DNA of 64,000 bases from positions 310,001 to 374,000 of the forward strand of contig NZ_NQOU01000002.1 of NCBI RefSeq assembly GCF_003576595.1. Reading direction: 5' to 3'. The stretch comes from Neopusillimonas maritima. GTDB taxonomy: Bacteria > Pseudomonadota > Gammaproteobacteria > Burkholderiales > Burkholderiaceae_B. Positions 17,397-27,259 of this stretch are shown piece by piece. The position numbers were made by a program, and so were the translations under genes. The notes below the pieces were generated by a model. That model searched no databases. It was not told where the DNA came from and was given only the letters and a program-made list of their open reading frames with translations. Position 1 is the first letter of the stretch; each line of letters starts with the position of its first letter.

Positions 17397-18353
17397 CTAG
17401 GGCTCAGGCGCCTGTAAGGTATCGAGGTTGTCGTTTCGGATCTGGCTGGCTTCGTTGACTTGCTGCTCTTGCCACTGCCCGTAAGTCATGCCACTTGCTT
17501 CGACCAGCCAGGAGACTCGACCATTCGCGGTACGACCGGCCACAACAGCAGCTGCGGCACTCGGACTGGTAAATGGTGCATTCTTGGCAAAGCGACGCTT
17601 ACCGTCGCCCGCAGAGACCAGCACACCCGTTACACACAACTGGTCATACAGGCTCTGATAGCCACCCAGCACGCCCTCCCATTCACCACGAACAGCGGAG
17701 CCTTCCAGGACAATGAACTCGCCATCACGCTCGATGGCATGGGCCACGATGCCTTTTGTGGGCAGGCGAAACACAAAGCGGGGTGACTCATCCGTCTGTT
17801 CGTCTTGCTGATCCCTGGCCTGCCGTATGGGTTCGGTCTTCAGGAAATCAAACCCGAGCACGGGCAGGATGGTGCGCAGCTGTTCGACAAAGAACGCCAT
17901 GTCTGCCTGATCGGATTCGGGCAGACTGACATACTCGTGCGCCGTGCCATTGACCACCTTGCAGCGTCCTGTCTCGGTCACGCTGCGGATCAACTGGCTT
18001 TCCAGATACTTCACATGGGCTTTGGTCAGGTTCTGGTCCTTGCTGGTGATCAGACACACGCGCTCCCAGAAATCCTTGCCGCCACTGGTCTCAGAGCGAT
18101 TGTGCTGTTTGAGCCGATTGCCTACGTCATCGCTTTCACCGACATAGACCATGGGCAAGGGACCACCGTCGGGATCACTGCCCACCAGGAAATACACACC
18201 GGTGCGGCCACTCTCAGGGCGCTGGACCAGTTCAGCCAGTTTGGTGCGAGGCCCGGTTAACACATGGCCGGTCCAGTTCATGATCTCGGCCGTGATCAAC
18301 CCGTTCGGGGTGCCATCGACCAGAAACAGACGGACGCTGCGGCCCTGGATCAT
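17397..18353 (-). CDS. GIY-YIG nuclease-domain protein with DUF4357-like C-terminus
   Basis: A 318-residue protein. GVYFLVG ... MVYVGESDDVGNRLKQH (about residues 52-82) is the GIY-YIG core, with Arg in NRLKQH and Glu in KYLESQLI (about 118) as expected for catalysis. The C-terminal half (about 200-300) resembles the DUF4357 domain found with these nucleases. Its ATG overlaps the hsdS stop by 4 bases, so it is translated as part of the restriction operon, between hsdS and hsdR. Such proteins recur in type I loci; whether it cuts DNA, repairs or regulates is not known from sequence. Confidence 0.85.
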   Translation of the reverse strand: MIQGRSVRLFLVDGTPNGLITAEIMNWTGHVLTGPRTKLAELVQRPESGRTGVYFLVGSDPDGGPLPMVYVGESDDVGNRLKQHNRSETSGGKDFWERVCLITSKDQNLTKAHVKYLESQLIRSVTETGRCKVVNGTAHEYVSLPESDQADMAFFVEQLRTILPVLGFDFLKTEPIRQARDQQDEQTDESPRFVFRLPTKGIVAHAIERDGEFIVLEGSAVRGEWEGVLGGYQSLYDQLCVTGVLVSAGDGKRRFAKNAPFTSPSAAAAVVAGRTANGRVSWLVEASGMTYGQWQEQQVNEASQIRNDNLDTLQAPEP

Positions 18354-19711
18354 GCGGCCTCCGTATCAACATTCAACTCGACAGAATCACCTTCAGGTGG
18401 TTGCCAGTCACGGACGTCAATCTTGCCGGTGACGGCAGCAGAGATGAGGGCGGAGCGGCGTTCAGTTAACAAGGAAATAGTCTCTTGCGCAAGATCCAGC
18501 AGCGATGAAATCTGCTTAGAAACATCGTCCAGATACTCGGAGATCTCTAACTGCTCAGGTAGAGGAGGAAGTGGTACAGGCAGTTGCTTCAATAAGTCCT
18601 GGCTCAGGGAGGCTCGAGTCACCAAATTCATCTCTTTGTTGAAGAAGATTCTTAGGTGTTGATTTCGAAAATAATACTTAGAGAATGTGGGCTCTATCCA
18701 ACCACGAGAGGGTCTAAATCGGATAAGAAAACCTGCGAATACAGCATTAGGGACATCTTGTATGCAGGTGGAGCTAAAACCAATCTCATCCACTGTCTCC
18801 GATGTTCGGGTAAAAAAAACATCACCTGTTTTTACCGAGTAGCGCTCGCGATCTAGGAAAGTTGATTGAACGAGTCCTGTAATTGCTTCCGGGAGTAGGT
18901 TGTTCTTGTACACGTTTCCGTAACTTACAAATGGGTAACCAGTGCCGAAAGCCTCACCTCCAATATTGATCCCGTTTTGGCATGTACCTAGAAAACGCAA
19001 GGCCTTAATCTGCCAATGCGCCGGCACCTCACCCAACCACTCCACCCCGGAGTCTTTCATCGGTGCATCCGGGTTCAGGCCCTTGGTCACAGCATGTGAG
19101 ATCACGGCCTGGCGCTTTTCTTGAAGAAGCTCAATGAGCCGCAGTTGCTCGGCAATGAGAGCGTCTATTTTCGCGGTCTCGTGGTCGAGGAAGCGGGCGA
19201 TCTGGGCTTGCTCCTCAGCAGGAGGGGACAGTATCGATAAGCGTCGAAGATCCTCGAATTTCATTGACTGCCTTAGTCCACCGCCCATGGAGTAAAAAAC
19301 CTTCCTCAGATCATATGATCGGAAGAGATAACTGGAGTAGGCTGCATTAACACGGCTGGAATAAGCCGATAGGTAAGCTGAGGTTATTATTCCCCACTCA
19401 GAAACTATCGCAGTCCTCAGGCTTCTTTTATCATTCTGCAAGTCTGTGAGCCGAAAGATAATGTCTCCAGGCTGAACTATTTGATAAGTCTCAAATGATG
19501 CAGGTAACAGCCCGTCTAACGAGTCGATGTCTTTTCTGACTATTCTCCCAAAGCTGAGTGACAGCAAGTTTGTGCACTTCAAACCCACATTAGAGTCTGA
19601 CCTTTCAGCAAAGAGATGGCAGAATGCGTGCGTGGCCCAATGCGCCGGCACTTCCCCCAGCCACTCCACACCTGAGTCCTTGTACTCTGGATAGGGCTTG
19701 AATCCGCTCAT
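18350..19711 (-). CDS. hsdS: type I restriction enzyme, specificity subunit
   Basis: A 453-residue subunit that sets the recognition sequence. Two target-recognition domains each start with the same phrase ([15 protein letters not shown], near residues 10 and 225) and each ends in a conserved coiled-coil spacer ([40 protein letters not shown]). The ATG at 19711 overlaps the hsdM stop (ATGA) and has GAGGAG upstream, so I prefer it to the start at 19753. The repeated DNA around each domain start makes it a site where specificities can be swapped. Confidence 0.93.
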   Translation of the reverse strand: MSGFKPYPEYKDSGVEWLGEVPAHWATHAFCHLFAERSDSNVGLKCTNLLSLSFGRIVRKDIDSLDGLLPASFETYQIVQPGDIIFRLTDLQNDKRSLRTAIVSEWGIITSAYLSAYSSRVNAAYSSYLFRSYDLRKVFYSMGGGLRQSMKFEDLRRLSILSPPAEEQAQIARFLDHETAKIDALIAEQLRLIELLQEKRQAVISHAVTKGLNPDAPMKDSGVEWLGEVPAHWQIKALRFLGTCQNGINIGGEAFGTGYPFVSYGNVYKNNLLPEAITGLVQSTFLDRERYSVKTGDVFFTRTSETVDEIGFSSTCIQDVPNAVFAGFLIRFRPSRGWIEPTFSKYYFRNQHLRIFFNKEMNLVTRASLSQDLLKQLPVPLPPLPEQLEISEYLDDVSKQISSLLDLAQETISLLTERRSALISAAVTGKIDVRDWQPPEGDSVELNVDTEAA

Positions 19712-21684
19712 GCTGAAAGCTCCTCGATCATCTGCTTGATGCGATCGGTGCAAGCTTTGAGGTCCCGGTCAATTTCTTCCAGGGGGCGCGGTGGTGTGAA
19801 TACGTAGAAGTGGCGGTTGAACGGAATCTCGTAGCCCACAATGCCGATCTCGCCATCCTGGGCATCGGCTTTGGACTCATCGATCCAGGCATCCGGCACG
19901 TGGGGTTTGACCTCGCGCTCGAAGTACGCATGCACGGACTCACCGAGCGGGACGTTTTCATAGTCGCGCAAGGACGTGTCTGCTTCAGGCTGACCCTTGA
20001 CCATGCAGATGTCCGCTTCAGGGTCACGCTCTCCCAGTGCATTGAGTAGCGCCTTCTGTTCGGGCGTGCTCAGGGTGATGTCATGTGCTGCCAGTGCTTT
20101 TTTGAGCCGCTTGGTGAACTGGTCCCTGTTCCTGAGGACAGTATCGTCATTTAGTGTTTTCAGCGCTGTGTGCAAAGCCGCCATTCGGGGTGCATCCAGC
20201 TTTTGCAGGGCCTTCTCTTCGAGCGCGGCTTCAATGCGCTCTGGCGTCATCGGAAATGCCAGGCGTAACGGGCGTTCAATCGTGATACGACGATAGCCAA
20301 AGGCCTGGTTCGAGAAAATCTTGCTCTTGGGACCTTCCTCAAAGGCTCCGTACAGACGCACGACTTCGGTGATCTGCTCATCCGTGATGTACTGCCGCTT
20401 GCTGCCCAGAGACTTGCGCATCTTGGCGTACTGATCGGTGGCGTCAATCAACTGGACCTTGCCGCGGCGTTTGTCTTCCTTTTGGTTGCTCAGCACCCAT
20501 ACATAGGTCGCAATACCCGTGTTGTAGAACATGTCGGTGGGCAACGCCACGATCGCCTCGACCAGATCATTCTCAAGAAGATAGCGCCGGATCTCCGATT
20601 CACCGCTACCGGCCCCGCCCGTAAAGAGCGGTGAGCCATTCAGAATGATACCGATCCGAGATCCGCGACCTTTGACCGGGTGCATCTTGCTGACCAGATG
20701 CAGGAGAAACAGCAAGGAGCCATCAGACACTCTGGGCAACCCTGGGCCGAAACGCCCGTCATAGCCCTTCTGGGTGCTTTCGTCCTGGATCTGCTTCTGT
20801 ACTTTCTTCCAGTCCACCCCGAATGGCGGATTGCTCAGCATGTAGTCAAACCGCTGCCCGGCGAGTTGATCATCTGACAAGGTATTGCCTAGCTTGATAT
20901 TGGCAACGTCCTGGCCCTTGATCAGCATGTCAGCTTTACAGATGGCATAAGACTCGGCATTGAGCTCCTGTCCGTAGAGCGATACTGTTACTTTCTCACT
21001 TACTGACTGGATGTAGGCATCCCCTTCCGACAAAAAGCCACCCGTGCCAGCAGTCGGATCGTACACGGTCACGATGCTGTTGGGTTTGAGCTTGTCGTCC
21101 TGGTTGGTCAGCACCAGAGAAGTGGTCAGGTGCACGATGTCGCGCGGGGTGAAGTGTTCCCCGGCCGTTTCGTTTGAGCTTTCTGCAAAGCGCCGGATGA
21201 GCTCTTCGAAGATCACACCCATTCCAAAGTTGGTGACGGATGCTGGATTGAGATCAAAGTTCGCAAACCGCTGCACCACCTGATACAGCAGGTTTGCCGC
21301 AGATAACTGCTGAACGTAATCCTCGAAGTGGAAATGCTCGAATATCTCGCGCGCATGCTTGCTGAATGAATTGACGTAGCTCATCAAGTCATCGGCGGTC
21401 TGAGTGTCAGACAACGTGGCTAAGCTCAGTGGCGAAGCATTGAAGAAGTCTTTTCCAGTCGCGCGCAGCAACAGCCGGTCTCGAACTTCGTCAGGAAGGT
21501 TCTGCTGGCGATTTGCTTCAATTAGCACAGCCTCTTTGGTAGGTTCAAGCACGCACTCCATTCGCCTGAGCAAGGTAAACGGCAGAATCACACGTCCATA
21601 CTGGGACTGCTTGAAGTCCCCGCGCAGCAGATCCGCCACAGACCAGATAAAGGCCGCAGTCTGGGAATGAGTTTCAGTGTTCAC
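19708..21684 (-). CDS. hsdM: type I restriction enzyme, methyltransferase subunit
   Basis: A 658-residue N6-adenine methyltransferase. The SAM-binding motif [10 protein letters not shown] (about residue 208) and catalytic NPPFG (about 283) are present; the N-terminal helical HsdM domain starts at [20 protein letters not shown] chose GTG at 21684, with AAGGA upstream, over an open frame to 21912 whose first 76 codons look non-coding. First gene of the hsdM-hsdS-GIY-YIG-hsdR operon; its promoter must lie in 21685-21900. Confidence 0.93.
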   Translation of the reverse strand: MNTETHSQTAAFIWSVADLLRGDFKQSQYGRVILPFTLLRRMECVLEPTKEAVLIEANRQQNLPDEVRDRLLLRATGKDFFNASPLSLATLSDTQTADDLMSYVNSFSKHAREIFEHFHFEDYVQQLSAANLLYQVVQRFANFDLNPASVTNFGMGVIFEELIRRFAESSNETAGEHFTPRDIVHLTTSLVLTNQDDKLKPNSIVTVYDPTAGTGGFLSEGDAYIQSVSEKVTVSLYGQELNAESYAICKADMLIKGQDVANIKLGNTLSDDQLAGQRFDYMLSNPPFGVDWKKVQKQIQDESTQKGYDGRFGPGLPRVSDGSLLFLLHLVSKMHPVKGRGSRIGIILNGSPLFTGGAGSGESEIRRYLLENDLVEAIVALPTDMFYNTGIATYVWVLSNQKEDKRRGKVQLIDATDQYAKMRKSLGSKRQYITDEQITEVVRLYGAFEEGPKSKIFSNQAFGYRRITIERPLRLAFPMTPERIEAALEEKALQKLDAPRMAALHTALKTLNDDTVLRNRDQFTKRLKKALAAHDITLSTPEQKALLNALGERDPEADICMVKGQPEADTSLRDYENVPLGESVHAYFEREVKPHVPDAWIDESKADAQDGEIGIVGYEIPFNRHFYVFTPPRPLEEIDRDLKACTDRIKQMIEELSA

Positions 21685-22450
21685 CGCAAAAAAATCCTTA
21701 TGGTAGTTCCCGCAATGATATACGCCTGACACCCTTGATGTAAAAACTAATACGATACTTAGCTGGATTATGTAACTGAACAGGGTAGAAAGTGGATCCG
21801 CAGAAAAGTCTCTGGAACCGCTGCATAGGACGCTCTCGCCTTTCAGCTCACAATTGATTCGAGACGTTCTTGATGGGGGCGATACGCGCGCTTCAGCTTG
21901 ATGACGGCCCAAAACCTACCACCTTTGAGTCCAAATCCAATCACTTTTCAGCTATGGCATATCCGCCACGACACGGTCCATAGACCGTCAACAATCACTA
22001 ACCCAGAGTTAGCCACATCAAGAGGACCGGCATCTTTCCCGCGGATGTTCCCGAAAATGGAGTCTCCTGCATCGCGCAGGCAGGTGCATCGCAACTGAAA
22101 TAATGCTGAACGGGAGGGCAGAAAGCCTACCGGGCAACATCCAGTAAGGCCACGATTATTGGTGTAAAAATAGTGGCCACGTCTGACTCTAGGTATTCCG
22201 GAACCTTCCAGATTGAACCACTACGTTACTACCGCCTCCAAGAACAGCTACGCACAACGACGGGTCTCAGCACTAGATTGATCAACCAATGTCAGGATAT
22301 GCGCGATCTAGCGATATGCAACTTGAGAGTTTGGCACAGCGCATTAGCAAGACGCGAGAATGGCAGGGTCGCCCGGATTTTCAGCCTTTTACATAATAAC
22401 TGGGCGATCTCACTACGGCCGCATCACTCAAAAACAACAGAGGAGCGAAG

Positions 22451-22777
22451 ATGGCTGGTATTTCATTGACTTTGCCTGACGTTAGTCTCAACAAACGATC
22501 GACAGACTTTATTCCCTTGCGACAAGCTATTATTGAAAACTAACTCGAAGTCTGTCGACTTGCCATTGCCTTGTTCGGGGGGATACCCGAAAGCCTCGAA
22601 ACGCTCAAAGCCCGCAAAGAAATGCAAGCAACAAAGTGGGAAAACGTAGCCGTGCACAACTTATACTTCAAAATTTTCGATACAAATGCTCTACTATTCA
22701 AAAATAGACCTCTTTCCAGGGTTATAAACATTGCCCCCGCAATCAGGCGGCTGTTAGCGCCTCGTAACATGCAATAA
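22451..22777 (+). pseudogene. broken unrecognised ORF in the island junction
   Basis: After GAGGAGCGAAG an ATG opens a frame (MAGISLTLPDVSLNKRSTDF...) that meets a TAA at 22541 and then stays open to 22777 (...CRLAIALFGGIPESLETLKA...). The good ribosome binding site suggests a former gene; I do not recognise the family. Its first part overlaps the repeat at 22497, so an alternative view is that this is only a transposon-end region. The stretch 21900-22450 contains no supported gene; a GGCCAC ... GTGGCC inverted pair lies near 22150. Confidence 0.25.
22497..22557. repeat. copy of the glmS-proximal repeat plus an inverted half site
   Basis: 28 bases from 22497 match 34244-34271 at 27 positions (core CGACAGACTTTATT, then CCCTT). 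A degenerate second unit (CGACAAGCTATTATT) follows at 22520 with the same 6-base spacer as beside glmS. At 22548 the core appears inverted (AAGTCTGTCG) behind ATTGAAAAC. This looks like two Tn7-like ends back to back: one facing left, one facing right toward the catabolic operon. Confidence 0.55.
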
Positions 22778-23873
22778 AGTATGGGTCACGCTCACTTAGA
22801 GCCTCATGGCTCACTCGCCCAGTACGGCGCATGTAGTCATAAGCGAACATCACGGGGTTCAGGTGCATTTTTTTATCTACTGACTCATACCAATCTAAGC
22901 TCTTGGCAGCAGCAACCTGAAAGTCAGCTGACGACGTGCGACGTAACTTCTCGAAATGTATAAACGCGGCAGGTAAGTCGTTTCCATGCTCACTTATCGC
23001 CTCATACAGGGCAATGGCATCTTGCATGGCCATACGCGTACCCGACCCCAATGAAAAATGCACCGTGCGCAGCGCATCTCCCAACAATACAATATTCTTG
23101 TACGACCAATTCTCGTTGCTAACAATATTCGGAGAAAACCAAAATGAACGGTTGGATAACAAACCGTTGCTGCCGAGGTCTTTAGCAAAAACCTGTTCAC
23201 AAAAACGCTGACTTTCTTCATCCGACATACGATCAAGGCCAGCACGCTGCCAAGTGTCTGGGTCGACTTCCACTAAAAACGTGCTGAGATCTTTGCTGTA
23301 CTGGTAGCTGTGCGCAATAAATACCCCGTACTCGGTTTCACGGAAAATTAGGGACACCGCGTGGAACAGTTGATGTGTGCCGTACCAGGCGAATTTGTTT
23401 CTTCGCTTTTCGAAATGCGGCTTAAAATGATCTTCAAACTGCGTACGGACTAAACTATTACCGCCGTCAGCGCCCACAATCAGATCGGAGTCACCTAATA
23501 CACTAACGTCATCTACTCGCCTGTCAAAATTAAACTTAACACCCACCGACTTGCATTCATCTTGCAAAACTTTGAGCAGATTAATGCGTGAAACACGCGA
23601 AAAATGATTGTTTCGTAACTGCACGCGCACGTCTTTGTGAATTACCTCCATGTAATCACAACGTTCGTGACTAGCGATAAATTTCCGGTAGAACTCAGCA
23701 TCAGCTTGTTCCAAAAAACTTAACGCAACATTAGAAAAAACAACTCCCCAACCGTAAGTTGCTCCTGCCGGATTTTGCTCGTGCACAGTAATTTCGTAAC
23801 TCGCATCTCGCTTTTTCATCAACAACGCGAAATACATACCAGCGGGCCCACCGCCTACAATTGCAATTTTCAT
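22743..23873 (-). CDS. FAD-dependent aryl-CoA monooxygenase-like flavoprotein
   Basis: A 376-residue class A flavoprotein hydroxylase. GxGxxG in IAIVGGGPAGMYFALLMKK binds FAD at the N-terminus; VGADGGNSLVR (about residue 150) and LLGDALRTVHFSLGSGTRMA (about 265) are the family's DG and GD motifs. The start KIAIVGGGPAGMYFA and the segment YGWGVVFSN are closest, to my knowledge, to salicylyl-CoA 5-hydroxylase and the N-terminal half of 2-aminobenzoyl-CoA monooxygenase. The EntE-like ligase in the operon would supply the CoA ester. Last gene of the operon, 9 bases after the LivF homologue. The exact substrate is not determined. Confidence 0.75.
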   Translation of the reverse strand: MKIAIVGGGPAGMYFALLMKKRDASYEITVHEQNPAGATYGWGVVFSNVALSFLEQADAEFYRKFIASHERCDYMEVIHKDVRVQLRNNHFSRVSRINLLKVLQDECKSVGVKFNFDRRVDDVSVLGDSDLIVGADGGNSLVRTQFEDHFKPHFEKRRNKFAWYGTHQLFHAVSLIFRETEYGVFIAHSYQYSKDLSTFLVEVDPDTWQRAGLDRMSDEESQRFCEQVFAKDLGSNGLLSNRSFWFSPNIVSNENWSYKNIVLLGDALRTVHFSLGSGTRMAMQDAIALYEAISEHGNDLPAAFIHFEKLRRTSSADFQVAAAKSLDWYESVDKKMHLNPVMFAYDYMRRTGRVSHEALSERDPYFIACYEALTAA

Positions 23874-23882
23874 TAGATCCTC

Positions 23883-24614
23883 TTAAACACCAACATATTG
23901 CTGCACGCGCTGCGTGTCAGCCATTAACATCTCAGTATTGCCCTTCCAGGCAATACGACCCTTTTCAATCATGTAATGTCGATCTGCCAGTTTCGACAAG
24001 GCTTTAACATCCTTATCTACTACCAGAATGGATTGCCCGGTTTCTTTAACTCGCGACAGGGTTTGCCAGATTTCCTGTCGGATCTTGGGCGCCAGCCCTT
24101 CAGTGGCTTCATCCAGAATCAACAGTTTGGGGTTGGTCATGAGCGCACGGCCAATGGCCAGCATTTGTTGTTCACCGCCTGACAACTGCCCGCCACCGTT
24201 ATCACGACGCTCCTGCAGCCGGGGAAATAACGCATAAACCTGCTCCAGTGTCCAGCTATGGCACAGCCCCTTGCGTTTGCAGGCGGTCGCCACCAAGTTT
24301 TCCTCAACACTCAGGCTAGGAAAAATCAAGCGCCCCTCGGGCACCCAGCCCAAGCCCATTGCAGCAATGCGATGCATCGCCATGCCGCGTGTGGACCGCG
24401 CGTTAAATTGAATATCGCCTTTACGCAAGGGCAACATGCCCATAATGGTGCGGATGAGGGTAGTTTTACCCATGCCGTTCTTGCCCATGAGTGACACCAC
24501 TTCGCCCTCGCCAATAGACAGAGAAACGTCGAACAGCACCTGCCCGCGTCCGTAGCCGCTGTCAACCTCGCTGACGGTCAACATGGGATTTGCGTGCGCT
24601 TGCGGATTACTCAT
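23883..24614 (-). CDS. livF: branched-chain amino acid type ABC importer, ATPase LivF
   Basis: A 243-residue ABC ATPase: Walker A GKNGMGKTT, signature LSGGEQQ, Walker B LLILDEATEGLAP. The ATG at 24614 lies within the LivG stop (8-base overlap); a longer frame to 24752 only overlaps livG. Belongs to the hydrophobic amino acid (HAAT) importer family, whose members also import aromatic acids. The neighbouring ligase and hydroxylase suggest an aromatic acid here. Confidence 0.88.
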   Translation of the reverse strand: MSNPQAHANPMLTVSEVDSGYGRGQVLFDVSLSIGEGEVVSLMGKNGMGKTTLIRTIMGMLPLRKGDIQFNARSTRGMAMHRIAAMGLGWVPEGRLIFPSLSVEENLVATACKRKGLCHSWTLEQVYALFPRLQERRDNGGGQLSGGEQQMLAIGRALMTNPKLLILDEATEGLAPKIRQEIWQTLSRVKETGQSILVVDKDVKALSKLADRHYMIEKGRIAWKGNTEMLMADTQRVQQYVGV

Positions 24615-25362
24615 CGTCACCTCCCAGGTATGCCCGTTGCACCACTTCGCTTTCGCGGACTTCGTCAACAGACCCACTAAAAACAACACGCCCTGAAACC
24701 AGCACAGAAATGCGGTCTGCCAATGAAAATACGGCGTCCATATCATGCTCAATCAACAAGATGCCATAGTCTTTTTTGAGTTCGGCTAACAGCTGAATCA
24801 TTTGCCGGGATTCGGCTGGCCCCAGCCCTGCCATGGGCTCATCCAGCACCAGCAAATGGGGGTTGGCCGCCAACGCCATTGCTAACTCAAGCTGCCTGAG
24901 CTCACCATGCGCCAGCTCGGCACAAGGCCCGTCACCCGCGTGAGGCAAGCCAACCGTTTCCAGCCAATGCGCTGCTTTTTGCTGCGCCTGCGTGTAGTGG
25001 TGCGCCGCTTTCCAGAAATGAAAACCCAACCCGGCGTGCGCTCTAACTACCAGGGCTACGTTTTCCAGGGCACTTAAGGTGGGAAACACACTGGTAATCT
25101 GGAATGAACGCCCCATTCCCAACTGGGCACGTTCGGCGGTACTCAGGCCGGTGATATCCCGACCCATAAAATGAATGCGTCCCGCATCGGAAGAAACCAG
25201 GCCTGACAACTGCCCAACCAACGTTGTTTTGCCCGCCCCATTGGGCCCGATCAGGGCATACACTCCCCCTTTTTCAACCGTTAAAGACACATCGTCTGTT
25301 ACGCACAAAGCGCCATACGACTTCTTCAGACCTTGTAGTTCAAGTAAAGGCGTCGCTTCCAT
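24607..25362 (-). CDS. livG: ABC importer ATPase LivG
   Basis: A 251-residue ABC ATPase. Walker A GPNGAGKTT is near residue 39; the family-specific long insert with GRSFQITSVFPTLSALENV follows; the signature is degenerate (LAHGELRQLE in place of LSGGxQ), which is common in LivG; Walker B LLVLDEPMAGLGP. The start overlaps the permease stop by one base. Confidence 0.88.
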   Translation of the reverse strand: MEATPLLELQGLKKSYGALCVTDDVSLTVEKGGVYALIGPNGAGKTTLVGQLSGLVSSDAGRIHFMGRDITGLSTAERAQLGMGRSFQITSVFPTLSALENVALVVRAHAGLGFHFWKAAHHYTQAQQKAAHWLETVGLPHAGDGPCAELAHGELRQLELAMALAANPHLLVLDEPMAGLGPAESRQMIQLLAELKKDYGILLIEHDMDAVFSLADRISVLVSGRVVFSGSVDEVRESEVVQRAYLGGDDE

Positions 25363-26342
25363 CAGTGACCTCCCGAGGCGGCGCGATCGGCCGACAGATC
25401 GGCACTGCGAGTGCGAGAAAACAAACCATAGATACCGTTCTTCAGGAAAAGCACCCGAATCACAATGAGGGGCCCCAGAATCAGCATCCAGTGTTCAGTA
25501 ATATCAGACAGCCAATGCTCCAGGCCAACAAATACGGCCGCACCCAGAATTGGCCCCACCAAGGTGCCCACCGACCCCAGAATCACCATTACCAATAGCT
25601 CTCCGGACACCAGCCAGTTCACGTAAGCCGGCGCAATATACGAAGTGAGATTCGCCATCAGCGCCCCCGATACCGTCGCCATTACGCCGGACACGACAAA
25701 CATGACGAGTTTGTAGGGGTAAGGGTCGACCCCCACCGCATGAACCCGCGTTTCATTGTCGCGCGTCGCTACGGCGATTTTGCCAAAAGGCGAATTCACC
25801 AGGCGATAACTGATGTAGAGAAAGGCCAGCAAGATGAACAAGCTAACGTAGAACAAGGTAACCGGGTTCGACAGCACAACATTAGGCGCCACAACGCTGG
25901 CGACCTGCAACGCAAAGCCATCGTCACCGCCATAAGCGCGCAAGCTTTGTGCACCGTAAAACACCATTTGCGCAAAGGCCAGCGTAATGAAAATAAAATA
26001 CAGCCCGCTGCAGCGTAAGGAAATGAACCCCACCACCAGGCCGAACAGGCCGCCCAGCAGCATGGCCAGCGGCCACACAATCCACGCGGATGAGAACCCC
26101 ATGGATGCCATAATGCCAACGGTGTAGGCGCCAATAGCCATAAACGCCGCATGCCCAAAACTGACCAGGCCCAGATACCCCACCAACAGGTCCAGACTTA
26201 AGGCGGCAATTGCGAAAATAATGATGCGAGTCACCAGCTTGATGTAATACGTTTCCCCCGAGAACGGAAGCAACAACACTAGAAACAACAGCAACCATAG
26301 AATCCAGCTTCGGCTGGAAGAAGCGCTAAATAAGGTACGCAT
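25362..26342 (-). CDS. livM: ABC importer permease LivM
   Basis: A 326-residue membrane protein with about nine hydrophobic segments. The family landmarks are present: LDLLVGYLGLVSFGHAAFMAIGAY near residue 48 and the EAA-like loop SPFGKIAVATRDNETRVHAVGVDP near 190. It pairs with LivH in the membrane. Start and stop overlap the neighbours by one base, indicating coupled translation. Confidence 0.88.
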   Translation of the reverse strand: MRTLFSASSSRSWILWLLLFLVLLLPFSGETYYIKLVTRIIIFAIAALSLDLLVGYLGLVSFGHAAFMAIGAYTVGIMASMGFSSAWIVWPLAMLLGGLFGLVVGFISLRCSGLYFIFITLAFAQMVFYGAQSLRAYGGDDGFALQVASVVAPNVVLSNPVTLFYVSLFILLAFLYISYRLVNSPFGKIAVATRDNETRVHAVGVDPYPYKLVMFVVSGVMATVSGALMANLTSYIAPAYVNWLVSGELLVMVILGSVGTLVGPILGAAVFVGLEHWLSDITEHWMLILGPLIVIRVLFLKNGIYGLFSRTRSADLSADRAASGGH

Positions 26343-27238
26343 TAGTGACCTCCCCGCGTAGCAAATAGTCCGGCAGGGCGGTAATACAACACCGCGGCCA
26401 TTAATACATAAACCAGCATGCTGGCCAGGGCATTACCGGCGGCACCAAACCATTGCGGCGCAAAAATACGACCAAACGTATCCAGCAAACCAACCAGCAG
26501 GGAAGCCGCCAGCGCGCCCTTTAACGAACCAAATCCGCCAATACACACCACCGTCAGGGTAAGGATGAGAATGGGGTCGCCTACCCCTGGCTGCATGGCA
26601 ATCAGCGGGCCGGACATCATGCCCGCCAGCGCCGCCAGAAACGCCGCCAGCGCGAACACCAGGGTATACAGTACGGTTACGTTCACGCCCAGCCCTGCGA
26701 CCATGGTTCGATTATCGGCCCCCGCGCGCACCAACATGCCGAAGCGGGTTTTAGTAACTACCCACATCAATACCAGGCCCGCCAGAATAGCGACACCTGT
26801 GATGGCCAGGCGGTAAACCGGATAGGGGAAGCCCAGAATGTCGGTATGCCCACTTAGCATGGCCGGCACGTTCACAAATACAGGCTCACGCCCCCAGATC
26901 ACCACAATCAGTTCGTTTAACGTGAGCGTCACGCCAAACGTGGCCAGCAATTGATCCATATGGCCCCGCCGATACAGCGAGCGAACAATAAGGATCTCGA
27001 TTACAGCCGCCATAATGGCGGCCCCCACCAGCGCACATAATGCCGCGAGCCAAAACGACCCCGTGGCCTGCGCCGCTGCGCTGGCAAGGTAACCCCCCAC
27101 CATGAACATGGAACCATGGGCCAGATTCACCAGCCGCATCACGCCAAATACCAGCGTAACCCCAATGGCCATCAAGAACAGCAACATGCCGTATTGAAAG
27201 CCATTGAACAACTGCTCAAGCAGTATCGAGAAACTCAT
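26342..27238 (-). CDS. livH: ABC importer permease LivH
   Basis: A 298-residue membrane protein. LVFGVMRLVNLAHGSMFMVGGY near residue 28 is the LivH hallmark, and TRFGMLVRAGADNRTMVAGLGVN near 163 is the ATPase-contact loop. It follows the binding-protein gene after 21 bases. Confidence 0.88.
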   Translation of the reverse strand: MSFSILLEQLFNGFQYGMLLFLMAIGVTLVFGVMRLVNLAHGSMFMVGGYLASAAAQATGSFWLAALCALVGAAIMAAVIEILIVRSLYRRGHMDQLLATFGVTLTLNELIVVIWGREPVFVNVPAMLSGHTDILGFPYPVYRLAITGVAILAGLVLMWVVTKTRFGMLVRAGADNRTMVAGLGVNVTVLYTLVFALAAFLAALAGMMSGPLIAMQPGVGDPILILTLTVVCIGGFGSLKGALAASLLVGLLDTFGRIFAPQWFGAAGNALASMLVYVLMAAVLYYRPAGLFATRGGH

Positions 27239-27259
27239 TGCCGCCCCCTTGTGCTACTG

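Noticed and set aside
22173-22469. 98-codon + strand ORF in the junction region
   Set aside because: No recognisable motif or ribosome binding site; codon use unlike neighbouring genes.
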